Source: Streptomyces sp. ASQP_92
GTDB taxonomy: Bacteria; Actinomycetota; Actinomycetes; Streptomycetales; Streptomycetaceae
Length of the DNA stretch: 64,000 bases
NCBI RefSeq assembly: GCF_025399895.1
Contig: NZ_JAODUA010000009.1
Coordinates: 62,001 to 126,000 of the forward strand
Direction of reading: 5' to 3'
How positions within the stretch are numbered: position 1 is the first letter of the stretch; each line of letters starts with the position of its first letter. Below the pieces are notes generated by a model. The model ran no database searches, had not been told where the DNA came from, and saw only the letters and a program-made list of their open reading frames with translations. Both the position numbers and the translations under genes were made by a program. Positions 40,335 to 48,366 of this stretch are shown here, piece by piece.

Positions 40335-41339
40335 ATGACGACGCCCGGCAACAACGGCGCGAACACCCCCGAGGACGACGATCCGTTCGGCTACCTGTAC
40401 GCGGACGGGCAGGCCACAGGCAACCCGGCCCGCAGCGGTGGCGGCTACGGCTACCCGAATCCGACGGCGGGGCAGCAGCAGCCCGGAGTCCCCAGGACGT
40501 CGTACAACCAGGTGCGCACGGTCGGTGAGCGCCAGTACGGCCAGATCCCGCAGCAGCAGTACCAGGGCCCCCCGCAGCAGTACCAGGGCCCGCCCCAGCA
40601 GCACCAAGGGCCTCAGCAGCAGTACGGGCAGCCGACCGCCCAGTACGCGGCGCCCGAGACCTACCCCGGCGCCACCCCGCCCCGGCAGGGACCGCCCCCG
40701 CAGCAGACCGGCGGCGGTGGCCGCGGGCCCAACACCAAGGGCCTGCTGATCGGCGCGGTCGCGGTGGTCGCGGCGGTCGTCATCGGCATCGCCGTGGCGC
40801 TGGCCAGCAACAGCGACGACAAGGACAAGAAGGACGACGCGGCCAAGCCCGACAAGTCCGCTTCCAGCCAGTCCCCGTCGCCGAGCACCGACCCGTCGTC
40901 GTCGCCCTCCGCCCCGGCGGACCTGCCCAAGGGTGACGCGGCGACGCTGACGCTCGGCGGTGCCGCGCAGGTCGGCACGAACGTGCCGGGAGCCAAGGGC
41001 ACCGGCGGGGCCTTCGTCGGCAACTTCAACACCGTCGGGTCCTCGGTCACCTGGAAGCCCACCCTCTCCAAGGGCGGCTCGTACAAGCTGAACCTGCGCT
41101 TCGGCGTGCCCGGCGCGGACGCCAGCGCGACGATAACGATCAACGGCAAGCGCGAGTCGCGCCCGATGAACATGAAGAACTTCGCGCACTCCCCGGCCGG
41201 GGACTGGGCCAAGGGCTGGCAGAGCACCTACGCCATAGTCCAGCTCGGCAAGGGCTCCAACGAGATCAAGTTGTCCTGCGAGACGGGCGACCAGTGCAAC
41301 GCCAACCTCGACCAGTTCTGGCTGACACCGGCCTCGTAA
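40335..41339 (+). CDS. membrane protein with Gln-rich head and carbohydrate-binding-like domain
   Basis: A 334-residue protein. Residues 1-130 are disordered and Gln/Pro/Gly/Tyr-rich with YQGPPQQ repeats. One TM segment (GLLIGAVAVVAAVVIGIAVA) lies near 137-157. A charged Asp/Lys patch and a Ser/Pro linker follow. The C-terminal 130 residues form a beta domain resembling CBM35/CBM6 (VGTNVPGAKGTGGAFVGNF, YKLNLRFGVPGADASATITI, DQFWLTP). Topology suggests an external sugar-sensing or wall-binding module with a cytoplasmic Gln-rich tail. A TAGGCT promoter element lies 45 bases upstream and GAGGAG precedes the start. Confidence 0.82.
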   Translation: MTTPGNNGANTPEDDDPFGYLYADGQATGNPARSGGGYGYPNPTAGQQQPGVPRTSYNQVRTVGERQYGQIPQQQYQGPPQQYQGPPQQHQGPQQQYGQPTAQYAAPETYPGATPPRQGPPPQQTGGGGRGPNTKGLLIGAVAVVAAVVIGIAVALASNSDDKDKKDDAAKPDKSASSQSPSPSTDPSSSPSAPADLPKGDAATLTLGGAAQVGTNVPGAKGTGGAFVGNFNTVGSSVTWKPTLSKGGSYKLNLRFGVPGADASATITINGKRESRPMNMKNFAHSPAGDWAKGWQSTYAIVQLGKGSNEIKLSCETGDQCNANLDQFWLTPAS

Positions 41340-41353
41340 AGGGACCGTCGGGC

Positions 41354-41393
41354 GGCCGATGGTCGATGCCCCTTCTGAGGGGGCTCGTCGGCC
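41354..41393 (+). terminator. terminator after the CBM-domain protein
   Basis: An imperfect long stem (GGCCGATGG...GCCCC / GGGGGC...TCGTCGGCC) with a TTCTG loop, between convergent genes; a smaller GCCTCC/GGAGGC hairpin follows at 41401-41416. Confidence 0.55.
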
Positions 41394-41438
41394 GGCGCCC
41401 GCCTCCGTAAGGAGGCAGTCGTTCGCAGAGCGCTCGGT

Positions 41439-42359
41439 TCAGTGCGCGTGCTCGGTCACGCGCACCGAGCCGAGCGTTTTCTCGTACGCCTCCGCGTCGA
41501 ACTCGCCCGCCGCGGGCGCCAGTACGGTCGCCGCGGACAGGGCCACCGCCCGGGTCAGGCGCCCCGGCCAGTCCAGGCCCTCGACCAGGCCCGACAGCAG
41601 TCCGGCCACCGCCGAATCGCCCGCACCCGTCGGATTGCCGCGCACCGCGGCCGGCGGAGCCGCCTGCCACAGGCCGTCGGGGGAGGCCGCGAGCAGCCCC
41701 TCCGCGCCGAGCGAGGCCACCACCGTGTGCGCGCCACGCCTGCGCGCGTCCCGCGTCGCTTGCAGCGGCTCGCGCGAACCCGTCAGCTGGGCCAGCTCGT
41801 CGGCGTTGGGCTTGACCAGGTCCGGCCGGGCCGCGATGCCCCGCCGCAGGGCCTCGCCACTGGTGTCCAGGAGCACGGGCACCTTCGCGGTACGCGCCTG
41901 GCGCACCAGCTGTGCGTACGCCCCGACGGGCAGGCCCGGCGGCAGACTCCCGCACAGGGCCACCGCGTCCGCGCCGTCGAGCAGCCGCTCATACGCGGTG
42001 AGAAAGGCGTCCCATTCCGCGGACGACACCACCGGGCCCGGCTCGTTGAGCTGCGTGGTGTCACCGGTCGCCGTGTCCGTCACGGCGATGGTGCGGCGGG
42101 TGGCGCCCCGGATGGGGACGAGCTCGTCGACGGGTGCGAGCTTCGCGAGCAGGGCGCGCAGCACCTCACCGCTCGGGCCGCCCACGAACCCGGTGACGAC
42201 CGCCTCGTGGCCGAGCGCGGCGAGCACCCGGGCGACGTTGAGGCCCTTGCCGCCGGGGCGCTCCGTGACCTCGTCGACGCGATGACTCGCGTGCGGTACG
42301 AGGGCGGGGACGCGGTAGGTGATGTCCAGTGCGGTGTTCAGCGTGACGGTCAGAATCAC
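41439..42359 (-). CDS. PfkB-family sugar-phosphate kinase (1-phosphofructokinase-like)
   Basis: A 306-residue ribokinase-fold kinase. It begins VILTVTLNTALDITYRVP from a GTG at 42359, has the substrate loop ERPGGKGLNVARVLAALG and the catalytic NPTGAGDSAVAGLLSG near the C-terminus. The TLNTALD opening is typical of FruK/LacC (fructose-1-P or tagatose-6-P kinases). It lies behind nagK-nagA in the same direction, with 77 bases to nagA, so it may belong to the aminosugar operon. It lacks a clear ribosome-binding site. Confidence 0.85.
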   Translation of the reverse strand: MILTVTLNTALDITYRVPALVPHASHRVDEVTERPGGKGLNVARVLAALGHEAVVTGFVGGPSGEVLRALLAKLAPVDELVPIRGATRRTIAVTDTATGDTTQLNEPGPVVSSAEWDAFLTAYERLLDGADAVALCGSLPPGLPVGAYAQLVRQARTAKVPVLLDTSGEALRRGIAARPDLVKPNADELAQLTGSREPLQATRDARRRGAHTVVASLGAEGLLAASPDGLWQAAPPAAVRGNPTGAGDSAVAGLLSGLVEGLDWPGRLTRAVALSAATVLAPAAGEFDAEAYEKTLGSVRVTEHAH

Positions 42360-42436
42360 GGGGTGATCATGCCAAACGGACGGCGGCAGGCCCAGACCCC
42401 GAAACCGGTCGCCGTGCCCTCGGCGCGCCCGCGTGC

Positions 42437-43582
42437 TCAGCCGAGCTGCGGCTCGACGACCCAACTGCCCTTGCGCAGAACGCCCTTGACGGTGAAGTCG
42501 GCGTCCAGGACCACCAGGTCGGCGTCCTTTCCGGGTTCGAGGGAGCCCACCGTGTCGTCGATGCCGAGGAGCCGGGCCGGGTTGGCCGAAAGCGCGCGCA
42601 CGGTGTCCTCGACCGAGAGACCGTCGACCGTCACCGAGCGCTTGAACGCGCGGTCCAGGGTCAGCGTGGAGCCCGCGATGGAACCGCCCTCGACGAGCCG
42701 CGCCACCCCCTCCTTCACCTCGACCTCCAGCGGGCCCAGGTGGTAGAGCCCGTCGCCGAAGCCGGCCGCGTCCATGGCGTCGGTGATGAACGCGACGCGG
42801 TCCGCGCCCTTGTGGTGGAAGGCGAGTTCGAGGGCGGCCGGGTGCAGATGCGTACCGTCGTTGATGAGCTCGACGGTGATCCGCTCGTCCTCCAGGAGGG
42901 CCGCGATGGGCCCGGGCTCGCGGTGGCCGAGCGCGGGCATCGCGTTGAACAGGTGGGTGGCGACGGTGGCGCCCGCGTCGATCGCCTCGACGGTCTGCTC
43001 GTACGAGGCGTCGGTGTGGCCGATCGCCGCGATCACGCCGTGCTCGGCGAGCAGCCGTACGGAGTCGAGGCCGCCGGGCAGCTCGGTGGCGAGCGTGACC
43101 ATCTTCGCGGTGCCGCGCGCGGCGTCCATCAGCTTGCGGACCTCGGCCGGGTCCGGGTGGCGCAGCAGGTTCTCGCTGTGCGCGCCCTTGCGGCAGGGCG
43201 AGATGAACGGGCCCTCGAAGTGGATGCCGGCCAGATCGCCCTGCTCGACCAGCTCGGACAGCAGCCCGGCACGCTGGGCGAGCACGTCCATCTCGCCGGT
43301 CACCGTGGAGGCGACCAGGGTGGTGGTGCCGTGCAGCCGGTGGGTGTGCACGCCCTTGAGGACGTCCTCCACCGTGCCGTTGCTGAAGGAGGCGCCGCCG
43401 CCGCCGTGGTTGTGCATGTCGACGAAGCCCGGCACGACCCAGTGGCCCGACAGGTCCAGCGGGGCGGCGCCGGCCGGGGCGGACCCGGCGATCGAGGTGC
43501 CGTCGACGATCACGCGTCCGTTCTCGACGACCCCGGTCGGGAGGACGACACGGGCGCCGGAGAGAACTTTCGATGCGGCCAT
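42437..43582 (-). CDS. nagA: N-acetylglucosamine-6-phosphate deacetylase
   Basis: Removes acetate from GlcNAc-6-P to give GlcN-6-P. The 381-residue amidohydrolase has VDMHNHGGGGASF (metal-adjacent), the Glu ligand in IHFEGPFISPCRKGAH, His in IGHTDASY and catalytic Asp in FITDAMDAAG. The start overlaps the nagK stop codon (TGATG), so the two are translationally coupled and both should answer to the DasR site upstream of nagK. Confidence 0.95.
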   Translation of the reverse strand: MAASKVLSGARVVLPTGVVENGRVIVDGTSIAGSAPAGAAPLDLSGHWVVPGFVDMHNHGGGGASFSNGTVEDVLKGVHTHRLHGTTTLVASTVTGEMDVLAQRAGLLSELVEQGDLAGIHFEGPFISPCRKGAHSENLLRHPDPAEVRKLMDAARGTAKMVTLATELPGGLDSVRLLAEHGVIAAIGHTDASYEQTVEAIDAGATVATHLFNAMPALGHREPGPIAALLEDERITVELINDGTHLHPAALELAFHHKGADRVAFITDAMDAAGFGDGLYHLGPLEVEVKEGVARLVEGGSIAGSTLTLDRAFKRSVTVDGLSVEDTVRALSANPARLLGIDDTVGSLEPGKDADLVVLDADFTVKGVLRKGSWVVEPQLG

Positions 43583-44610
43583 CAGACGGTTACCTCACTG
43601 GAGTCGGGGTCGGAGCCGGGATGCGGGTGGGGAGCGGTGCGGGAGCCGGTTCCGGTGGTCTGGGCGACGAGGTCCCAGGCGAGCAGGCCCGCGCCCAGGC
43701 ATCCGGCGGTGTCCCCGAGGGCCGCCGGAATGATCTCGGGCAGCTTCTGGAACGTCACCCGCTCCTCGACGGCGGCCCGGAGCGGTACGAACAAGGTTTC
43801 CCCGGCTTCGGCGAGTCCGCCACCGATGATCAGTACGCGGGGATCCAGCAGGGTGAGCGCGGTGACCAGGCCGTCGGCCAGCGCCTCGATCGCGTTGCGC
43901 CACACGGCCAGCGCACGGGGGTCGCCGGACTCGACGGCCTTGGCGCAGTCGGCCGCGTCCGCGTCGGGATCGCCGCTCGCCTCGGCCCAGGCCAGCGTCA
44001 CCGCGGAGGCCGAGGCGAGCCGTTCGAGACAGCCCCGCTGGCCGCACGGGCAGGCGATGCCGCCGGGGCGTACGACGATGTGCCCGATCTCGCCGGCGAA
44101 GCCGTGCGCGCCCGGTTCGACCCGGCCGTCGATGCCGATGGCGCCCGCGATGCCGGTGCCCAGCGGTACGAACAGGAAGCGGTCGGTGCCGTTGCCCGCG
44201 CCGATACGGCCTTCCGCGAGGCCCCCCGTGCGTACGTCGTGGCCGAGGGCGACCGGTACGCCGTGCAGCCGCTCGCTGAGCAGCCGGCGCATCGGCACGT
44301 CGCGCCAGCCCAGGTTGGCGGCGTAGGTGGCGATGCCGTTCTCGGCGTCGACGATGCCGGGCACGGCGACGCCCGCCGCGACGGCGCTCTCGCCGAAGTG
44401 CTCCTCCCCGTACGCCCGCAGGTCCGCGGCGAACGCGAGGATCGACTCGACGACGGCGTCCGGCCCGCGCTCCCGGCCGGTGGGCCTGCGCGCCTCGTGG
44501 AGCAGCTTGGGGGGGCCGGGGGGATTCCCTGCGGACAGCGCGGTCTCCGCCCCGACCAAGGCGGCCTTCATCCCGGTGCCGCCCACATCCAGGGCGATGA
44601 CGTGTCTCAC
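43582..44610 (-). CDS. nagK: ROK-family sugar kinase, probable GlcNAc kinase
   Basis: A 342-residue ROK kinase. The ATP loop IALDVGGTGMKAALVG is at the N-terminus, the catalytic region is GHDVRTGGLAEGRIG, and the zinc-binding ROK signature is GGIACPCGQRGCLERL. No N-terminal HTH, so it is an enzyme and not a NagC-like repressor. Position next to nagA supports GlcNAc phosphorylation, but other aldohexose substrates are possible. The GTG at 44610 opens VRHVIALD. Confidence 0.88.
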   Translation of the reverse strand: MRHVIALDVGGTGMKAALVGAETALSAGNPPGPPKLLHEARRPTGRERGPDAVVESILAFAADLRAYGEEHFGESAVAAGVAVPGIVDAENGIATYAANLGWRDVPMRRLLSERLHGVPVALGHDVRTGGLAEGRIGAGNGTDRFLFVPLGTGIAGAIGIDGRVEPGAHGFAGEIGHIVVRPGGIACPCGQRGCLERLASASAVTLAWAEASGDPDADAADCAKAVESGDPRALAVWRNAIEALADGLVTALTLLDPRVLIIGGGLAEAGETLFVPLRAAVEERVTFQKLPEIIPAALGDTAGCLGAGLLAWDLVAQTTGTGSRTAPHPHPGSDPDSSEVTV

Positions 44611-44638
44611 GGGGGACAGTCTCGCGCCAACACCCACT

Positions 44639-44654
44639 AAAGGTCTAGTCCACT
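44639..44654. promoter_or_regulatory. DasR-responsive element (dre) upstream of nagK-nagA
   Basis: AAAGGTCTAGTCCACT, 29 bases from the nagK start codon, matches the dre core GGTCTAGWCCAC. Confidence 0.78.
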
Positions 44655-44668
44655 CGCCGGATGGAGCA

Positions 44669-44680
44669 GAAAGCGCTTTC
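44669..44680. promoter_or_regulatory. perfect palindrome GAAAGCGCTTTC, LacI-family-like operator
   Basis: A 12-base perfect palindrome with the central CG typical of LacI/GalR and cre operators, between the two dre sites in the nagK/solute-binding divergent region. Confidence 0.45.
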
Positions 44681-44736
44681 TTCCCAGAAACTTCCCCAAT
44701 GTACTCTTGCACCGGGCGTTGCGGAAGCGATATGCG

Positions 44737-44752
44737 ACTGGTGTAGACCTCA
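44737..44752. promoter_or_regulatory. second dre, on the solute-binding-protein side
   Basis: ACTGGTGTAGACCTCA differs from the dre consensus at few positions and lies 94 bases before the lipoprotein start codon. Confidence 0.7.
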
Positions 44753-44845
44753 TACCCCCGGATGAGGGAACATCGCAGCTCAATACAGGACGTCACGGGG
44801 GACCGACTGGATCCGCCAGGATCAACGACGAGGGTGGGATAGCGC

Positions 44846-46111
44846 GTGCGCAGGCGCTTCTTGGGCTTGACCGCGGCGGTTGCCGCATTCGGCATGACGG
44901 CAGTGCTCTCGGGATGCGGCGGGGAGAGCGGGTCCGGCGACGTCACGCTCAAGCTGGTGGCCGCCGACTACGACATAGCCGGCGGCAGCAGCACGAAGAC
45001 GTACTGGCACAACGTTGTCGAGGACTTCGAGAAGAAGAACCCGAACATCAAGGTCGACGTCCAGATCTTCTCCTGGGACGTCGTCGACGCCAAGGTCGCC
45101 GAGATGGTGAAGGCGGGCAACGCCCCCGACATCGCGCAGATCGGCGCGTACTCCGACTACGCGTCCAGCGGCAAGCTCTACAGCGTCGACCAGCTCCTCT
45201 CCATCCCCGTCGAGGCCAACTTCCTGTCGCCGCTCGCCGACGCGGGCAACGTCAAGCGCGTCCAGTACGGCATGCCGTTCGTCGCCTCCACCCGGCTGCT
45301 GTTCTACAACCAGACGCTGTTCGAGCAGGCACACATCAAGCCGCCCACCACCTGGGCCGAGATCGCCTCGGACGCCAAGGCGCTCAAGGCCAAGGGTGTG
45401 AAGACCCCCTTCGCGCTGCCGCTCGGCAGCGAGGAGGCGCAGGCCGAGACCATGATGTGGATGCTCAGCGACAACGGTGGCTACACCAACACCGTCGACG
45501 GCTACGACATCGACTCACCCGAGAACATCCAGGCCTTCGACTGGCTCAAGGCCAACCTGGTGGAGCCCGAACTGACCGGCCCGGTCGCGCCCGGCAAGCT
45601 CAACCGGCAGGACGCGTTCGACGCGTTCGCGAAGGGGGAGGTCGGCATGTTGAACGGCCACCCCTCGCTGATGGAGGCGGCCAAGAAGAAGGGCGTCAAG
45701 TTCGGCATGGTCCCGCTGCCCGGGCAGAACGGCCAGGCCAAGGCGGCGATGGGTGTCGCCGACTGGATCATGGGCTTCAAGCAGGGCGGGCACCGGGCGC
45801 AGATCGGGAAGTTCCTGGACTTCACCTTCTCCGACGAGAACGTGCTCAAGTTCGCCGACCAGTACGACCTGCTGCCGTCCACGGTGACGGCGTCCTCCGC
45901 GATGGCCGCGGACCCCAAGCACAAGGAACTCAAGCCGTTCCTGGCGGCCCTTCCGACGTCCGAGCTGCCTCCGGTGGGCAAGACGTCGTGGCCGAAGGTG
46001 AGTGAGACGGTGAAGAAGAAGATCGGGTCGGCGGTGGCGCCGGGGGGGTCTCCGAAGTCGGTACTTCAGGACATCGCGAAGGTGGCGATGGACGCGGAGA
46101 ACGCCGAATAA
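44846..46111 (+). CDS. ABC sugar-transporter solute-binding lipoprotein
   Basis: A 421-residue extracytoplasmic binding protein of the CUT1 type. The signal MRRRFLGLTAAVAAFG ends in the lipobox LSGC (Cys at about 24). The mature protein has VTLKLVAADYDIAGGSSTKT, EDFEKKNPNIKVDVQIFSWD and the hinge strands typical of cluster B/D binding proteins. No permease genes follow; it is an orphan and would need permeases elsewhere and MsiK as ATPase. Divergence from nagK and two dre sites suggest an aminosugar or related ligand. Starts with GTG. Confidence 0.9.
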   Translation: MRRRFLGLTAAVAAFGMTAVLSGCGGESGSGDVTLKLVAADYDIAGGSSTKTYWHNVVEDFEKKNPNIKVDVQIFSWDVVDAKVAEMVKAGNAPDIAQIGAYSDYASSGKLYSVDQLLSIPVEANFLSPLADAGNVKRVQYGMPFVASTRLLFYNQTLFEQAHIKPPTTWAEIASDAKALKAKGVKTPFALPLGSEEAQAETMMWMLSDNGGYTNTVDGYDIDSPENIQAFDWLKANLVEPELTGPVAPGKLNRQDAFDAFAKGEVGMLNGHPSLMEAAKKKGVKFGMVPLPGQNGQAKAAMGVADWIMGFKQGGHRAQIGKFLDFTFSDENVLKFADQYDLLPSTVTASSAMAADPKHKELKPFLAALPTSELPPVGKTSWPKVSETVKKKIGSAVAPGGSPKSVLQDIAKVAMDAENAE

Positions 46112-46642
46112 CCCGGGGTTCCTTGGGGCTCCGCCCCAAACCCCGGGGGTGTTTTCCCACCCACCCGCCCGTGCGGGGGGTTGGTTGGCCCCGGGCCCCT
46201 GGGGCTCCGCCCCAGACCCCGGCCCTTTGCCCACCCGCCCACCCGTGCAGGGGGTTGGCTGGCTCCGGGCCCCCTGGGGCTCCCGCCCCAGGCCCCGGGC
46301 ATCTTTGCCCATCCGCCCACCCGTGCATCGGGGTTGGAGGGTTCCGGGACCTCTGGGGCTCTGCCCCAGACCCCGTTCGCGCCTGAACGGCGCTCGTCCT
46401 CAAACGCCGGACGGGCTGAAATGCCCGATGCGGGCCAGCACCAGTAGCGCTAAGGGGCGCGGGGAACTGCGCGAGTAGCGACCACGGTCCGCAGGCCGAA
46501 GGCCTTTAGGGGCGCGGGGAACTGCGCGAAAAGCGACCACGGTCCGCGGGTGGAGGCGGTTGTTTGGGGCGCGGGGAACTGCGCAAGACGCGGGCACGGT
46601 CCGCAGGATCGAGAGGATCAGGGGCGCGGGGAACTGCGCGGG
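46112..46642. repeat. intergenic repeat cluster 4: C x3, B, A x4
   Basis: Fills the 583-base gap between two genes read in the same direction. Inverted polarity: three C units (46112-46340; hairpin core CTGGGGCTCCGCCCCAG), B at about 46355-46425, then A cores at 46455, 46509, 46566 and 46622. No gene is seen. Confidence 0.85.
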
Positions 46643-46681
46643 AGGTGGGTCGGCGGGGGCCGTACCGGGACGCGAGGCCGT

Positions 46682-46687
46682 TACCGT
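46682..46687 (+). promoter_or_regulatory. -10-like TACCGT, probable leaderless start
   Basis: TACCGT ends 7 bases before the ATG at 46695, with no ribosome-binding site between. Confidence 0.4.
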
Positions 46688-46694
46688 GGATCGC

Positions 46695-46928
46695 ATGGCA
46701 GAACACGACCTGGACGCCCGCGCCCGCGCCGTACTCCACCTGGAGACCCGCCCGTGGCCCACCCCCGGCGCCAAGGAACGAGCCATCCGGGAGGAGCTGG
46801 GGGTCTCCCCGACCCGCTACTACCAGCTTCTCAACGCCCTCCTCGACGACACCCGCGCCCTCGCCCACGACCCCGTCACGATCAACCGGCTGCGCCGCGT
46901 CCGCGAGGAACAGCGAGGCCGACGATGA
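46695..46928 (+). CDS. DUF3263 small protein
   Basis: A 77-residue helical protein with MAEHDLDARARAVLHLETRP, WPTPGAKERAIREELGVSPT and RYYQLLNALLDDTRALAHDP. The middle part looks like a helix-turn-helix (AIREELGVSPTRYYQLLNAL), so DNA binding is plausible. The family is confined to actinobacteria and uncharacterised. It lies 78 bases ahead of otsB in the same direction. Confidence 0.8.
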   Translation: MAEHDLDARARAVLHLETRPWPTPGAKERAIREELGVSPTRYYQLLNALLDDTRALAHDPVTINRLRRVREEQRGRR

Positions 46929-46993
46929 CGTACGCGCCCGTGCTCCCGCCCTTGCGCCATACGTGCACCCACCCCTGCCCCGCCGGAGCCCTA

Positions 46994-46999
46994 TAGGGT
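46994..46999 (+). promoter_or_regulatory. -10 hexamer TAGGGT of otsB, probable leaderless start
   Basis: TAGGGT (in TATAGGGT) ends 7 bases before the otsB ATG, with no ribosome-binding site between. Confidence 0.5.
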
Positions 47000-47006
47000 C
47001 GGTGTC

Positions 47007-47846
47007 ATGGGAAACCGACCGGAACCCCTGCCGACCCCCGTCACCCAGTACGGCCGTGACGGCCTCGCCGCGATCCTCGCGCGACCGGAGCGAGCCGTGA
47101 TCGCCGTCGACTTCGACGGCACGCTCGCCGAGATCGTCGCCGATCCCGAACAGGCCCGCGCCCACCCCGACGCCGTACCCGCGCTGGCCGCGCTCGCCCC
47201 GCACGTGGCGTCCGTCGCCGTGGTCACCGGCCGGCCGGCCGGGGTCGCGGTCCGCTACGGAGGCTTCGCGGGCGTACCGGGCCTGGAGCACCTCGTGGTC
47301 CTGGGCCACTACGGAGCGGAGCGCTGGGACGCGGTCACCGGCACCGTCCACACCCCCGACCCGCACCCGGGCGTGGCCGCCGCCCGCGCCGAACTCCCCG
47401 GATTCCTGGAGGCCCACGGCGCGTGGCGGGGCACCTGGGTGGAGGAGAAGGGGCAGGCCGTCGCGGTCCACACTCGGCGGGCCCAAGACCCCCAGGCCGC
47501 CTTCGAGGCCCTGCGCGCACCCCTCACCGACCTGGCGGCCCAGCACGGACTGGTCATCGAACCCGGCCGGATGGTCCTGGAGTTGAGGCCCCCCGGCATG
47601 GACAAGGGGGTGGCGCTCACGGCGTATCTGCGCGAGGTGGGCGCGGAGTCGGTGCTGTACGCGGGCGACGACCTGGGCGACCTGCCCGCGTTCGGGGCGG
47701 TGGAGAAGTTGCGGTCGGAGGGCGTGCCGGGTCTGTTGGTGGCCGCGGACACGGTCATCGAGGAACTGGCCGAAAGGGCGGACCTGTTGCTGTCGGGCCC
47801 CGCGACTGTGGCGACCTTCCTGAAGTCCCTGTCGACCCACCTGTAA
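47007..47846 (+). CDS. otsB: trehalose-6-phosphate phosphatase
   Basis: Removes phosphate from trehalose-6-P. The 279-residue HAD phosphatase has the nucleophile motif AVDFDGTLAEI near residues 33-43, the Ser/Thr motif VVTGRPAGV, a cap domain (LVVLGHYGAERWD, WVEEKGQAVAVHTRR) and the acidic motif LYAGDDLGDLPAF. It converges on otsA with repeat cluster 5 between, so the pathway pair is not an operon here. Confidence 0.92.
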   Translation: MGNRPEPLPTPVTQYGRDGLAAILARPERAVIAVDFDGTLAEIVADPEQARAHPDAVPALAALAPHVASVAVVTGRPAGVAVRYGGFAGVPGLEHLVVLGHYGAERWDAVTGTVHTPDPHPGVAAARAELPGFLEAHGAWRGTWVEEKGQAVAVHTRRAQDPQAAFEALRAPLTDLAAQHGLVIEPGRMVLELRPPGMDKGVALTAYLREVGAESVLYAGDDLGDLPAFGAVEKLRSEGVPGLLVAADTVIEELAERADLLLSGPATVATFLKSLSTHL

Positions 47847-47919
47847 CCCGTCGGCCGGGCGCGGGCCCCCATCCCCGCGCCCCCAACCCGCCCCGCCCTT
47901 GCGGCCGCGCCCACGCCTT

Positions 47920-48362
47920 GCGCAGTTCCCCGCGCCCCTAGACCCTCTCGATCCTGCGGACCGTGCCCGCCTCTGCACAGTTCCTCGCGCCCCAAAAGAA
48001 CCCGCCTTCGTCTGCCGACCGTGCTCGCTTTTCGCGCAGTTCCCCGCGCCCCTAAAAGCCCTTCGGTCCGCGGACCGCGGTCGCTTCTCGCGCAGTTCCC
48101 CGCGCCCCTTAACTACTCGGTGCCGGCCAGCGCAGGGCACCTCAGCCCGTCCGGCGATTGAGGACGAGCGCCCTTAAGGCGCGAACGGGGTCTGGGGCGG
48201 AGCCCCAGGGTTCCCGGCACCCTCCAACCCTGCGCCTACGGGCGGGTGGGTGGGAAAACGCCCCGGGGTCTGGGGCGGAGCCCCAGGGTGCCGGAACCAT
48301 CCAACCCGCTGCACGGGCGGGTGGGTGGGAAAACACCCCAGGGCCGGGGGCGGAGCCCCCAA
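47920..48362. repeat. intergenic repeat cluster 5: A x4, B, C x2-3
   Basis: Lies in the 520-base gap between convergent otsB and otsA. A cores at 47920, 47975 (degenerate, GCACAGTTCCTCGCG), 48034 and 48090; B at about 48143-48210; C hairpins to 48362. Same order and polarity as cluster 1. No gene is seen. Confidence 0.85.
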
Positions 48363-48366
48363 GGGC

